The translations under genes and the position numbers were made by a program. Shown here piece after piece: positions 7,556 through 14,877 of a stretch of 64,000 nt of DNA (position 1 is the first letter of the stretch; the number at the start of each line of letters is the position of its first letter). The notes under the pieces are model-generated. The model searched no databases. It worked only from the letters and a program-made list of their open reading frames with translations, and was not told the origin of the DNA. Origin of the DNA: Chitinophaga sp. S165 (lineage in GTDB: Bacteria > Bacteroidota > Bacteroidia > Chitinophagales > Chitinophagaceae). Where the stretch lies: assembly GCF_003182155.1 (NCBI RefSeq), contig NZ_QGTG01000005.1, forward strand, positions 410,394 through 474,393, written 5' to 3'.

Positions 7556-7563
7556 TAAATTTG
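7556..7563 (+). promoter_or_regulatory. Promoter -7 box of the toxin-antitoxin-like pair
   Basis: TAAATTTG, an exact TAnnTTTG match, lies 18 nt upstream of the ATG at 7581. No clear -33 element is visible. Confidence 0.5.
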
Positions 7564-7580
7564 AATCATAAATAATCGTG

Positions 7581-7838
7581 ATGAGGGGACTAACCGAAAC
7601 AGAAAAAAGAGCTCAGATTGCTGTAAAGAAACTAAGAGAAGAAACGCTGGAGAGCGGATCACCTTTTATGATCTACGACAAAAATCTACCTAAGGGTAAA
7701 TACTATTTGGAATATCCTGATGGAAGGATGGATATTGTGACTATTTCACGCAAACTGAATGATTATGTAGTTGAAGAGATATTGAAGCCTATACAGGCTG
7801 ATTTGATCAGAAACCAACTTAACGCTCAATTTGTATAG
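7581..7838 (+). CDS. Small antitoxin-like protein upstream of a zeta-toxin-like ATPase
   Basis: An 85-residue protein of mixed helix and strand with a charged N-terminal helix and a central segment YYLEYPDGRMDIVTIS. I do not recognise it from sequence alone. Its stop and the toxin GTG overlap in TAGTG, and its size and position are those of the antitoxin partners that precede zeta-type ATPases in Bacteroidota. Its function is inferred from that arrangement. It looks intact although the downstream gene is broken. A GTG one codon earlier (7578) is an alternative start. Confidence 0.65.
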   Translation: MRGLTETEKRAQIAVKKLREETLESGSPFMIYDKNLPKGKYYLEYPDGRMDIVTISRKLNDYVVEEILKPIQADLIRNQLNAQFV

Positions 7839-8484
7839 TGCCCACTTTATATATTATTGCCGGATCCAATGGCGCCGGTAAATCTTCTACTGGTCCTGGT
7901 TTGTTGCCTGAAGCCGTTATTTCGAAACATCCTCCATTCGACGGTGATAAACTAAAATCTATTAAGCAATTAGAATTTCGTAAGCAAGTGGGTGGTTCCT
8001 GGAAAGAAGCAGGCCGCCTGGCGGATGAGTATGTTTATGAAGAATTTGAGCGGCAGTATAAATATGCAATCCAGCATAGTGAAGACTTTGTTTATGAAGG
8101 CCATTTTACAGAGGAGAACAGTTGGGAATTAATAAGGACATTTAAGAATAAAGGTTATGTGTATGCTCTTTATGGGATTAGACTCTGTAGAAGTATCCAA
8201 AGATAGAGTCTTTACAAGGGCAAAAAACGGAGGGCATCAGGTACCTGAATATGAAATTGAAAAGAATTTTCTATGGAAATCTCTATAAACTAAATGAGCA
8301 TTTCAAGATATTTGACCAACTAATTATTCTTGATTCCTCAGAACGAATTGGTAAACAGATCGTAGAATGTGTAAATGGGGTAATAATACCGAATATTAAT
8401 GAAAATGAACTGCCAAATTGGTTTGTAAGTTATCTGCCAAGCCTGTATAAAAAAGGCCATCCCTGGATTTTATCAGACCGCTAA
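7838..8484 (+). pseudogene. Zeta-toxin-like P-loop ATPase, broken by two frameshifts
   Basis: The first 120 or so codons encode a P-loop kinase-like domain: MPTLYIIAGSNGAGKSS holds Walker A at residues 9-17, and FVYEGHF resembles the zeta-toxin core. Near 8168-8173 the homologous reading moves to the +1 frame (MGLDSVEVSKDRV, then RAKNGGHQVP, typical of zeta/COG4185 proteins). Near 8266-8270, at a run of four T, it moves again to the frame that opens at 8251 and ends at 8484 (FYGNLYKLNEHF to the stop). One extra base at each place explains both shifts. The three pieces together restore a normal toxin of about 215 aa. Either the toxin is inactivated or the assembly contains two small errors. 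Confidence 0.75.
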
Positions 8485-9180
8485 CATCCTCGCTTTCTCC
8501 AACAAATCCTCCATCTTTTCCGGGTGTCCGCTCATCTTCATCAGCTCTTCCATGTACGGAAAGCTGTTGTGGTCCATACCAAACTTCTTCATCAGATAAG
8601 AGTCCAACGCTTCAATGTACTGCGGCTGTTCGAGAAAGCTCCGCAGGAAATACAGAAAATGCTGCCGTTCTGTTTCAATCAGTAATGTTAAGGCTATCTT
8701 CTCCTTTAACGGATTTTGAGCTTGTTGCTTAAAAAGTTGTAAAGCGCTGTGAAATTGTCTTTCTGAAAGTTGTTCGTGATACACAGGGAGGAAATCGAGG
8801 CAGAAATACTCCACAGCAAAATCATCCATTATACCAGCACTGATCTGATCTTCTTCAATGGTGTACCAGGTAGCCCAGTCCAGCAGTTCCTGCACAGTGA
8901 TCTCTTCCTGGAGCAAGGCTTCAAGATGGTGAACAAGCCCTTTACGTGTAGGAACTGTACCGGAAGTATGTTGAATACTATCTACAATGTCCGCATAAAA
9001 AGCGTCATTCATATTATGTGCAGCGGCAGTAAGAAGCTGGCTGACTTCATTATGGACAGAAGATGGAAGCAGGTCTGCAGTTTCTGCAAGTATTTCAGGC
9101 TTTGTTTTATTACCCTGAAGATAAGCTTTGATCAGGGAGATGAAATGGGTTGACGTGATATAAGGCAACTTGTCCTTCAT
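8473..9180 (-). CDS. Hypothetical protein, helical
   Basis: A 235-residue protein that I do not recognise. It is predicted almost wholly alpha-helical and acidic, with no signal peptide or membrane segment. It contains a tryptophan-rich piece (LLDWATWYTIEEDQIS) about residues 100-115 and a C-terminal stretch rich in Met and Glu. It converges on the broken toxin gene and overlaps its last 12 bp. No -7 box was found upstream. It may be a cytosolic protein of the same locus or an unrelated single gene. Confidence 0.65.
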   Translation of the reverse strand: MKDKLPYITSTHFISLIKAYLQGNKTKPEILAETADLLPSSVHNEVSQLLTAAAHNMNDAFYADIVDSIQHTSGTVPTRKGLVHHLEALLQEEITVQELLDWATWYTIEEDQISAGIMDDFAVEYFCLDFLPVYHEQLSERQFHSALQLFKQQAQNPLKEKIALTLLIETERQHFLYFLRSFLEQPQYIEALDSYLMKKFGMDHNSFPYMEELMKMSGHPEKMEDLLEKARMLAV

Positions 9181-9453
9181 ACTTACAGGTTTTTTCTTTG
9201 ACTAACTCATTACAGCACTTATAGGGCTGTATCAGGCATAGGTGGTGTAAACGATCTGTTTACTACAATTTAACACTAAAATCCCGGAAAAATAGTTAAA
9301 CAGACGGAAATGATCAATCTGGTGTCAAATTTTAAGAGATTATTCACATATGGAAATGTCTGAGTACTATTCACGTGCCTGCTTCTGCTGGCATGGTTTT
9401 GGGCTGATAATGATGTGAGTATGTTATTTTAATCACCCTAAAAATACAGCGTT

Positions 9454-9651
9454 ATGGCAGTCAGAGACAGGTCGATCGGTAGTACCGGTCTGGAACAGGG
9501 AGGTCCTAATCTCGGGAATGATTACAGTCGCGATATTACACGCGAAAAAACCGCTGATGATACTATTAAAGTGATCTTACCTAAAGATAAAAGACACCCT
9601 AAGAAAGAGAAAGATAATAACAAGCGCGAACCAAAAAGGCGCAACAGTTAA
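9454..9651 (+). CDS. Small basic hypothetical protein
   Basis: A 65-residue protein, glycine-rich at the N-terminus (about residues 9-22) and dominated by Lys and Arg in its last 25 residues, suggesting disorder and possible nucleic-acid binding. It starts with ATG and is followed within about 90 bp by a good terminator, which supports a real transcription unit. No family recognised. Confidence 0.55.
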   Translation: MAVRDRSIGSTGLEQGGPNLGNDYSRDITREKTADDTIKVILPKDKRHPKKEKDNNKREPKRRNS

Positions 9652-10050
9652 GATCAGATGACAATGGGTTAAACTATGATTTGCTTGTTCCATAAAAGAG
9701 TAGTTTAGACATGTACGAACAAGTCATCTGTACACAATAAAGGCATAGATTTTCTATGCCTTTATTCTTGCAGCAGAGTGCGCTACTATATTGAGTATTA
9801 ATTTACTAAATGTAATAAAAATCTCTAGATAGCGTTATATTAATGAAAAACATATTGTATCTTTATTCGACTGGAAATGCAATAAGCAAGCATAAAGCAA
9901 TTTAATCAACGGGGGAATTCCCGATGTCCTCCTCACCATACCTGTGAATTAAATCAGACACAATGTTTATCTGTAACCAGAATCCATTTGCATGTTGATC
10001 GCAAAAAACAAATGAATGATTTATTGACCGATTGACCTAACTGATTTCCT
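9652..10050. other. Intergenic stretch with one terminator
   Basis: Apart from the terminator at 9739-9766 this AT-rich stretch shows no supported gene, no TAnnTTTG box and no repeat. It precedes the CHU_C surface protein gene. Confidence 0.5.
9739..9766 (+). terminator. Rho-independent terminator
   Basis: A 10-bp perfect stem (AAAGGCATAG paired with CTATGCCTTT) has a 5-nt loop and flanking A and T tracts, so it could act in both directions. It ends the unit of the 65-residue protein. Confidence 0.75.
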
Positions 10051-11655
10051 ATGATTAAAACCATCCAGGCCGTCCACATACGGCTAATGGGAAAACCATG
10101 TTGTTATCTCACATATGCTGCTATGAGGATATGTGTATTATTACTGCTTTTGCTGTTCTGTTGTTTTGTGAATAATAAGGCATTTGCGCAGCATGTTACT
10201 TTACGGAATTCTTCACTTGAAGGTAAACCTGGAATAAAGGTTGCTCCGCCGGAATGGCGTGTAGCAGTCAATACACCTGATATATTGCCGGGCGTTTACG
10301 GTTTCCGCAAAACAGCCAAAGCAGGGAAGACATATGTAGGTTTACAGGCAGGACACAATTACACCGAAGGCATAGAGCAGGAACTGGCTACACCACTACA
10401 GAAAGGACTGATATATACACTCTCTTTAGATCTTGCCTTCAGCCGCATTTATAGTCATGAACATTGTTATGGCAACCTGGCTATTTTCGGAGGCGACACA
10501 CCAGGCGATACGTCTGAGTTGTTGTGGATGTCCGGCAGTTTTACAGACACCACATGGCACAGGTGGACAGCCGAATTCAAACCACGCGCTGCACATAAGT
10601 TCATTTCTTTTTATGCCTATTCGGAAGACAAGTGTAATCTCGGCGTTGGAGTAGTGGTGTTCATGGATAATCTTTCAATGATCAAACAGATCATGAAAAC
10701 AGAACTGACAGCCACGGCGTCATGTAATAATATAGAGACAGGCAGTGTAAGCGTAAAGGTTATAGGAGGAGCGCCTCCTTATACTTATCAGTGGACGCCT
10801 GGTAATTACAGAACGCCGGAAGTCTCTAATCTGCCCGGCGGACTTTATGAAGTGCTGGTCACTTCTGCTGATGGTGTTACGTCAAAAGGGTCTATTACTG
10901 TAGGAGAGTCTGACCTGACAACCAGTACCAATGTAACAATATCTGATTGTGCCGGTGATAATAAAAGTGCAATAGCATTAAACATTACGGGAGGTCTGCC
11001 ACCATATGATCTGTCAGTGAATGGTATTGAAAAAGAAGGGCAGGAGTTCAAAGATCTGACGCCTGGTAATTATGTATTTATTGTAAAGGATAAACAGGTA
11101 TGTGCTGATACAGCCAATGTGTTGATACAGGAGCCTGCGCCGCTGCTTGTTAAAGAAGTGAAAATAGAGCCCTGCAGCTGTAGCGAGGTAAGTGACGGCA
11201 GTATCAGATGGGTTGTAGAGGGAGGCACGCCGCCTTATAAGTACCGGATGGATGGCGATATGTGGCAGCCGGATAGTTTGCATCGTAATCTGAAAACAGG
11301 TAATTACCATTTCGAAATAGAAGATGCCAATGGATGTGGTGAAAAAGGGATGGCAGTTGTAACTTCTCCATGGCAGAACTGCCTTGTGGTAATGCCATCT
11401 GCATTTAGTCCCAACGGTGATGGTAACAATGATCTTTTTCGTCCTAAAGTATATGATGCAGTGACCAATTATCAGTTAAGGGTATTTAACAGATGGGGAA
11501 GCCTTGTTTTCCAGACAAATGATCCGAAGATAGGATGGGATGGTTACATGAAAGGGATGCCGCAATCATCTCAGGCATTTATATACGTATGTTCTTTCAA
11601 CACCAGTGGTAATGAGCCGAAAGAGTACAGGGGAACGGTGATGCTGGTGAAGTAA
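10051..11655 (+). CDS. Secreted CHU_C (T9SS type-B sorting) surface protein
   Basis: A 534-residue exported protein. A signal peptide core (leucine run near residues 29-35) ends near the AFA-Q cleavage site. A beta-sandwich, probably carbohydrate-binding-like, covers about residues 50-220. Three SprB-like repeats of about 75 residues follow, each with a G-G-x-P-P-Y motif (GGAPPYTYQW, GGLPPYDLS, GGTPPYKYR). The last 85 residues are the gliding-motility-associated C-terminal domain (SAFSPNGDGNNDLF, FNRWGSLVFQT, GTVMLVK), the type IX secretion type-B signal. Such proteins are displayed on the surface, often as adhesins. An internal ATG at 10123 would give a tighter signal peptide. Confidence 0.9.
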   Translation: MIKTIQAVHIRLMGKPCCYLTYAAMRICVLLLLLLFCCFVNNKAFAQHVTLRNSSLEGKPGIKVAPPEWRVAVNTPDILPGVYGFRKTAKAGKTYVGLQAGHNYTEGIEQELATPLQKGLIYTLSLDLAFSRIYSHEHCYGNLAIFGGDTPGDTSELLWMSGSFTDTTWHRWTAEFKPRAAHKFISFYAYSEDKCNLGVGVVVFMDNLSMIKQIMKTELTATASCNNIETGSVSVKVIGGAPPYTYQWTPGNYRTPEVSNLPGGLYEVLVTSADGVTSKGSITVGESDLTTSTNVTISDCAGDNKSAIALNITGGLPPYDLSVNGIEKEGQEFKDLTPGNYVFIVKDKQVCADTANVLIQEPAPLLVKEVKIEPCSCSEVSDGSIRWVVEGGTPPYKYRMDGDMWQPDSLHRNLKTGNYHFEIEDANGCGEKGMAVVTSPWQNCLVVMPSAFSPNGDGNNDLFRPKVYDAVTNYQLRVFNRWGSLVFQTNDPKIGWDGYMKGMPQSSQAFIYVCSFNTSGNEPKEYRGTVMLVK

Positions 11656-11659
11656 TTGT

Positions 11660-12031
11660 TTAATGTTTTGCAAGCGCTTTTTTGATCTGTTCATGCAGAT
11701 GCGCAAACACGAATGGTTTAACAAGATACCCTGTCGCACCTTTCTGCAAGGCATCTTTTATTTCATTGTCTTCTTTTTTTGCACTGGTAATGAGTACGGG
11801 AATTTTACAGAGCTGTGGATGTTCACGGAATCTGTCCAGTAGTTCATAACCATTGATGGCGGGCATATAGATATCGCTGATCACAAGATCGGGCAGATGT
11901 TGGATAGCCATTGATAGTCCTTCTTCTCCATTCCTGGCGGTGATCACTGAGTAGTCATGCAGTTCGAGCAGGCTTTTAAGTGTCTCCAAAAGGCCTGTTT
12001 TGTCTTCAATCAAAAGAATTCTGGCGTTCAT
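11660..12031 (-). CDS. Single-domain response regulator (CheY-like)
   Basis: A 123-residue receiver domain with no output domain. The acidic pocket is visible at the N-terminus (LLIEDK), the phosphoacceptor aspartate is in VISDIYMP near residue 54, the switch threonine/serine is in VLITSAKK, and the lysine is in LVKPF. It probably relays phosphate or protein contacts from the kinase encoded 23 bp upstream in the same direction. It ends 4 bp from the stop of the convergent CHU_C gene, with no terminator between them. Confidence 0.93.
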   Translation of the reverse strand: MNARILLIEDKTGLLETLKSLLELHDYSVITARNGEEGLSMAIQHLPDLVISDIYMPAINGYELLDRFREHPQLCKIPVLITSAKKEDNEIKDALQKGATGYLVKPFVFAHLHEQIKKALAKH

Positions 12032-12054
12032 GCTTATGTTTTACTGGCGGGGTA

Positions 12055-12771
12055 TCATGGATACCTGAAGACCAGTGTAAAAACCGTGCCTTTTTCCGGT
12101 TCGCTGGTTACGGAAATATCTCCGTCGTTTGCTGTTACAAAAGTTTTCACAATAGTAAGACCTAATCCTGTACCGGCAATACCATTTGTATTACTTCCTC
12201 TGTAATAGGGTTGAAATAAATGAGGCAGGTCATCGGCGGGTATGCCAATACCATCATCAGTAATGGTAATAACGAGTGAGTCGTTACCGTAGTTCAGGTG
12301 AACACTGGGGGCCTGCTGACGGGAATATTTAAAAGCATTACCGACCAGATTTGTCAATATCCTGGTGATCTGGCTGGGACTCGCAAATATTGAACGGGGC
12401 GTACCTGAAATATTGATCTCAAAAGTGTCCCCATCATCCGTAAGGAAATGAAACTGTTCTTTTAAAGGAAGAAGGTGTTCTTCGACATGAAGTAGTTCTT
12501 TCCTGGTTTCAATACTGCCGGAGAGGATGTTATTGATAGTCAGCATTTCGTCCAGCATATTGTTCAGGGAAAAGATCTCTGAAGTGATCTGCGACAGATG
12601 TTTTTCATAGAATGGTGTCATATGGTGGTCTGCCAGCAGCTTAGTGGAAAGCAGATCTACGATAGATGTAATGGTGGTTAGCGGTGTCTTAAATTCATGA
12701 GCAGTGATTGCCAACACGTTACTGGCATTGCTCAGTAATGTGTTACTCTCTGAAATATGAGTGGAGTTCAT
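12055..12771 (-). CDS. Cytosolic sensor histidine kinase
   Basis: A 238-residue kinase lacking a sensor or membrane segment. The H-box AITAHEFKTPLTTI lies near residue 20, the N-box NLVGNAFKYS and G-boxes DDGIGIPADD and GTGLGLTIV follow, so the catalytic core is complete. It is probably cotranscribed with the receiver protein downstream (23-bp gap). The input may come through partner proteins because no sensing domain is present. The longer frame begins with TTG at 12882 and adds 37 residues without domain character, so the ATG at 12771 was chosen. Confidence 0.88.
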   Translation of the reverse strand: MNSTHISESNTLLSNASNVLAITAHEFKTPLTTITSIVDLLSTKLLADHHMTPFYEKHLSQITSEIFSLNNMLDEMLTINNILSGSIETRKELLHVEEHLLPLKEQFHFLTDDGDTFEINISGTPRSIFASPSQITRILTNLVGNAFKYSRQQAPSVHLNYGNDSLVITITDDGIGIPADDLPHLFQPYYRGSNTNGIAGTGLGLTIVKTFVTANDGDISVTSEPEKGTVFTLVFRYP

Positions 12772-13187
12772 TGTTCTAACTTTTAATGATTGGACGGTAT
12801 ATTTCTCCCCGATATCTGGTACACAACATGTGGAGAATTCCCAGAGTGCTGACCGGATGTTGCCGTTCCAATTAAAAAGCAAAATACTTAATAAAGGAAT
12901 AATTATCTAGTGAGTATTTAATTTAAAAATGAATTTCTATCTTCGTGGTGACTCTTATTGTGAATATTTGAGAAAAGTTAACCGAAATATCATATATAAA
13001 TTAGCATAATAGGATACTTAACAGTGTAAACCAACAAACCTTCATCTTTATTGTTCTCATATTCAGCGAGTTGCAAAATTGCCGTATAAATTCTCGTTTT
13101 TGGAACTATTTTTGCACAATCAAGTACTTTTTATATGCCATATTTTTTTATTGAACCAATTATGAACCTTGCTAACTTTTTACCCCT
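12772..13187. other. Intergenic region between divergent regulators
   Basis: This 416-bp AT-rich stretch separates the leftward kinase from the rightward LuxR-type regulator. It holds one -7 box for the rightward gene (13107-13114). No matching box for the kinase was found, and no repeat or hairpin of note is visible. Confidence 0.5.
13107..13114 (+). promoter_or_regulatory. Promoter -7 box of the LuxR-type regulator
   Basis: TATTTTTG is an exact TAnnTTTG match. The predicted start is near 13118, leaving an untranslated leader of about 70 nt. No -33 element at standard spacing. Confidence 0.45.
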
Positions 13188-13892
13188 ATGATCAATATTG
13201 GAATTATAGAAGATAATTATTTCCAGTTGAACAATTACAAGGAGTTTCTAGAGGATTTTCAAGAGTGTAAGGTCGTATTTGCTTGTAAGTCAATGGAGGA
13301 ATTCAGAGCCCTTCCATTTAAAGAGACTGAAGTAAACGTGATATTACTGGACATTTCACTACCGGGGGAATCAGGCATACAGGGTATGCAGGAATTGAAG
13401 AAGGTTTACCCCGAGGCTAAACTAATTGTTCTGTCGGGACATGACGGAAAACATTATGTAATTGAATCGATCCGTCAGGGAGCGAATGGTTATATTATTA
13501 AGACCAGCCGTTTAATGGAGATCTATCATTCAATTATGGACGCTGTTAGTGAAGGAGGCACGCTATCTCCCAAAGCGGCTCATTTACTTATTAATTACAT
13601 CGCCAAGGACCCCCTTGAAGATATCCGGCACAAGCTTACTAAAAGAGAGTATGAGTTGCTTGCTTTGTTAAAAGAAGGTTACTCATATAAGGAGATGGCG
13701 GAGAAGCTTTTTGTAACTGTTTTCACGGTAAACCAACACCTGAAGAAGATTTATCAAAAACTTAATGTTGCCACAAAATCAGAACTAATTTCAAAAATCT
13801 GGTCAAATAGTTTGTATTCTTTCTTTTTAATTACGAATTCTTGGATTTTTTTTCAGATGCTTTCGTTTAAAGATATGAGTCGATTTTTGTGA
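13188..13892 (+). CDS. NarL/FixJ-type response regulator
   Basis: A 234-residue two-domain regulator. The receiver has the acidic pair in GIIEDNY, the phosphoacceptor in ILLDISLPGESG and the lysine in GYIIKTS. The LuxR-type helix-turn-helix (LTKREYELLALLKEGYSYKEMAEKL to about residue 205) binds DNA. The last 25 residues are unusually hydrophobic and aromatic (SLYSFFLITNSWIFFQM) and not part of the fold, a possible membrane or protein contact tail. It is transcribed toward the polysaccharide operon that begins 143 bp downstream, so it is a candidate regulator of it. No cognate kinase is adjacent on the same strand. Confidence 0.9.
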   Translation: MINIGIIEDNYFQLNNYKEFLEDFQECKVVFACKSMEEFRALPFKETEVNVILLDISLPGESGIQGMQELKKVYPEAKLIVLSGHDGKHYVIESIRQGANGYIIKTSRLMEIYHSIMDAVSEGGTLSPKAAHLLINYIAKDPLEDIRHKLTKREYELLALLKEGYSYKEMAEKLFVTVFTVNQHLKKIYQKLNVATKSELISKIWSNSLYSFFLITNSWIFFQMLSFKDMSRFL

Positions 13893-13978
13893 AAGATGAT
13901 ACTCTAATTAGTAGGCACGTTTGTGTTATGCAGGCGTTTTTTACTGTAACGAGTAGTGTGCCGACGACGGCTATAAAC

Positions 13979-13986
13979 TAGCTTTG
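13979..13986 (+). promoter_or_regulatory. Promoter -7 box of the exopolysaccharide operon
   Basis: TAGCTTTG matches TAnnTTTG exactly and gives a leader of about 46 nt before the Wza-like gene. The lack of a clear -33 element fits activator dependence, perhaps on the regulator just upstream. No other consensus box was noticed inside the operon, though internal coding DNA was not scanned exhaustively. Confidence 0.5.
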
Positions 13987-14035
13987 TACTACGGAAAGCG
14001 CGGAAGAAAAACCTTTAAATATTCAAAACGGTAAG

Positions 14036-14830
14036 ATGATTCTAAAGAAGGATTATTTACGTTATATCTTTGTTGTTCCGGTCCTTATCTGCTGTTTCTT
14101 TACATCTTGTGTCAGTACACAGAAATCAGTTTATTTCAACAATATATCTGATACTGTTATTGCGCCCGTGCAAGGAAATTTCGAGCCGGTAATTCACAAA
14201 AATGACGTATTACAAATTATTGTGAGTAGCATGAACCCCGAGGATGCTGTTGTATTTAACACCCCAAGTGTTGCATCCACCGGAGCTGCTGGAGGAGGTC
14301 CCCAGGCAACAGGTTATTTAGTTAGTGAACAGGGATTTATTGAGTATCCGGTGCTTGGACAAGTAAAAGCTGCCGGACTGACAAAAGAGCAACTTACCGT
14401 ATATCTGCGTGAAGAGTTGAACAACAGGAAACTGATGAGGGATCCGGTGGTGAGTGTACGCTTCCTGAACTACCGGGTAACGGTACTCGGTGAAGTGAGC
14501 AGGCCCGGTGTTGTTAACATCAATAACGAAAGGATGTCGATAATGGAGGCTTTGGGTGCGGCTGGCGATATTACTATCAATGGTAAAAAAGAGAATGTAC
14601 TGTTAATTAGAGAAATAGATGGGCAGAAGGTTGTTAAACGCCTCAATCTGAATAACAATGATGTCTTATCATCCCCTTACTATTATGTACAGTCTAACGA
14701 CGTTGTATATGTCGAACCAACTAAGGCAAGAGTAGCTAATGCGAGTGGCAACCGCCAGACAATAGCAATTATCCTGAGCAGTATTTCACTGTTCGTGATT
14801 GTACTGGACAAGTTGATATTGAACAACTAA
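14036..14830 (+). CDS. Wza-like polysaccharide export lipoprotein
   Basis: Outer-membrane polysaccharide exporter of the Poly_export/SLBB family, which forms the channel for capsule or EPS. The signal peptide ends in a lipobox with Cys25 (FFTSC). The Poly_export domain spans about residues 50-145 (VIHKNDVLQIIVSSMNPED, YPVLGQVKAAGLT) and an SLBB domain follows (VTVLGEVSRPGVVNI). The last 24 residues form a hydrophobic helix ending in LDKLILNN, which may be the membrane-spanning helix of the octameric pore. At 264 aa it is shorter than E. coli Wza and typical of Bacteroidota. It opens the operon and is followed by its usual partner, Wzc. Confidence 0.92.
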   Translation: MILKKDYLRYIFVVPVLICCFFTSCVSTQKSVYFNNISDTVIAPVQGNFEPVIHKNDVLQIIVSSMNPEDAVVFNTPSVASTGAAGGGPQATGYLVSEQGFIEYPVLGQVKAAGLTKEQLTVYLREELNNRKLMRDPVVSVRFLNYRVTVLGEVSRPGVVNINNERMSIMEALGAAGDITINGKKENVLLIREIDGQKVVKRLNLNNNDVLSSPYYYVQSNDVVYVEPTKARVANASGNRQTIAIILSSISLFVIVLDKLILNN

Positions 14831-14877
14831 GCTGATGTTATTCCAATAATTCATCCTACAAATTTGTGTTGAGAGCC

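Noticed and set aside
12055..12882. Longer version of the histidine kinase
   Set aside because: It begins with TTG and adds 37 residues without domain character; the ATG at 12771 precedes the H-box at a normal distance.
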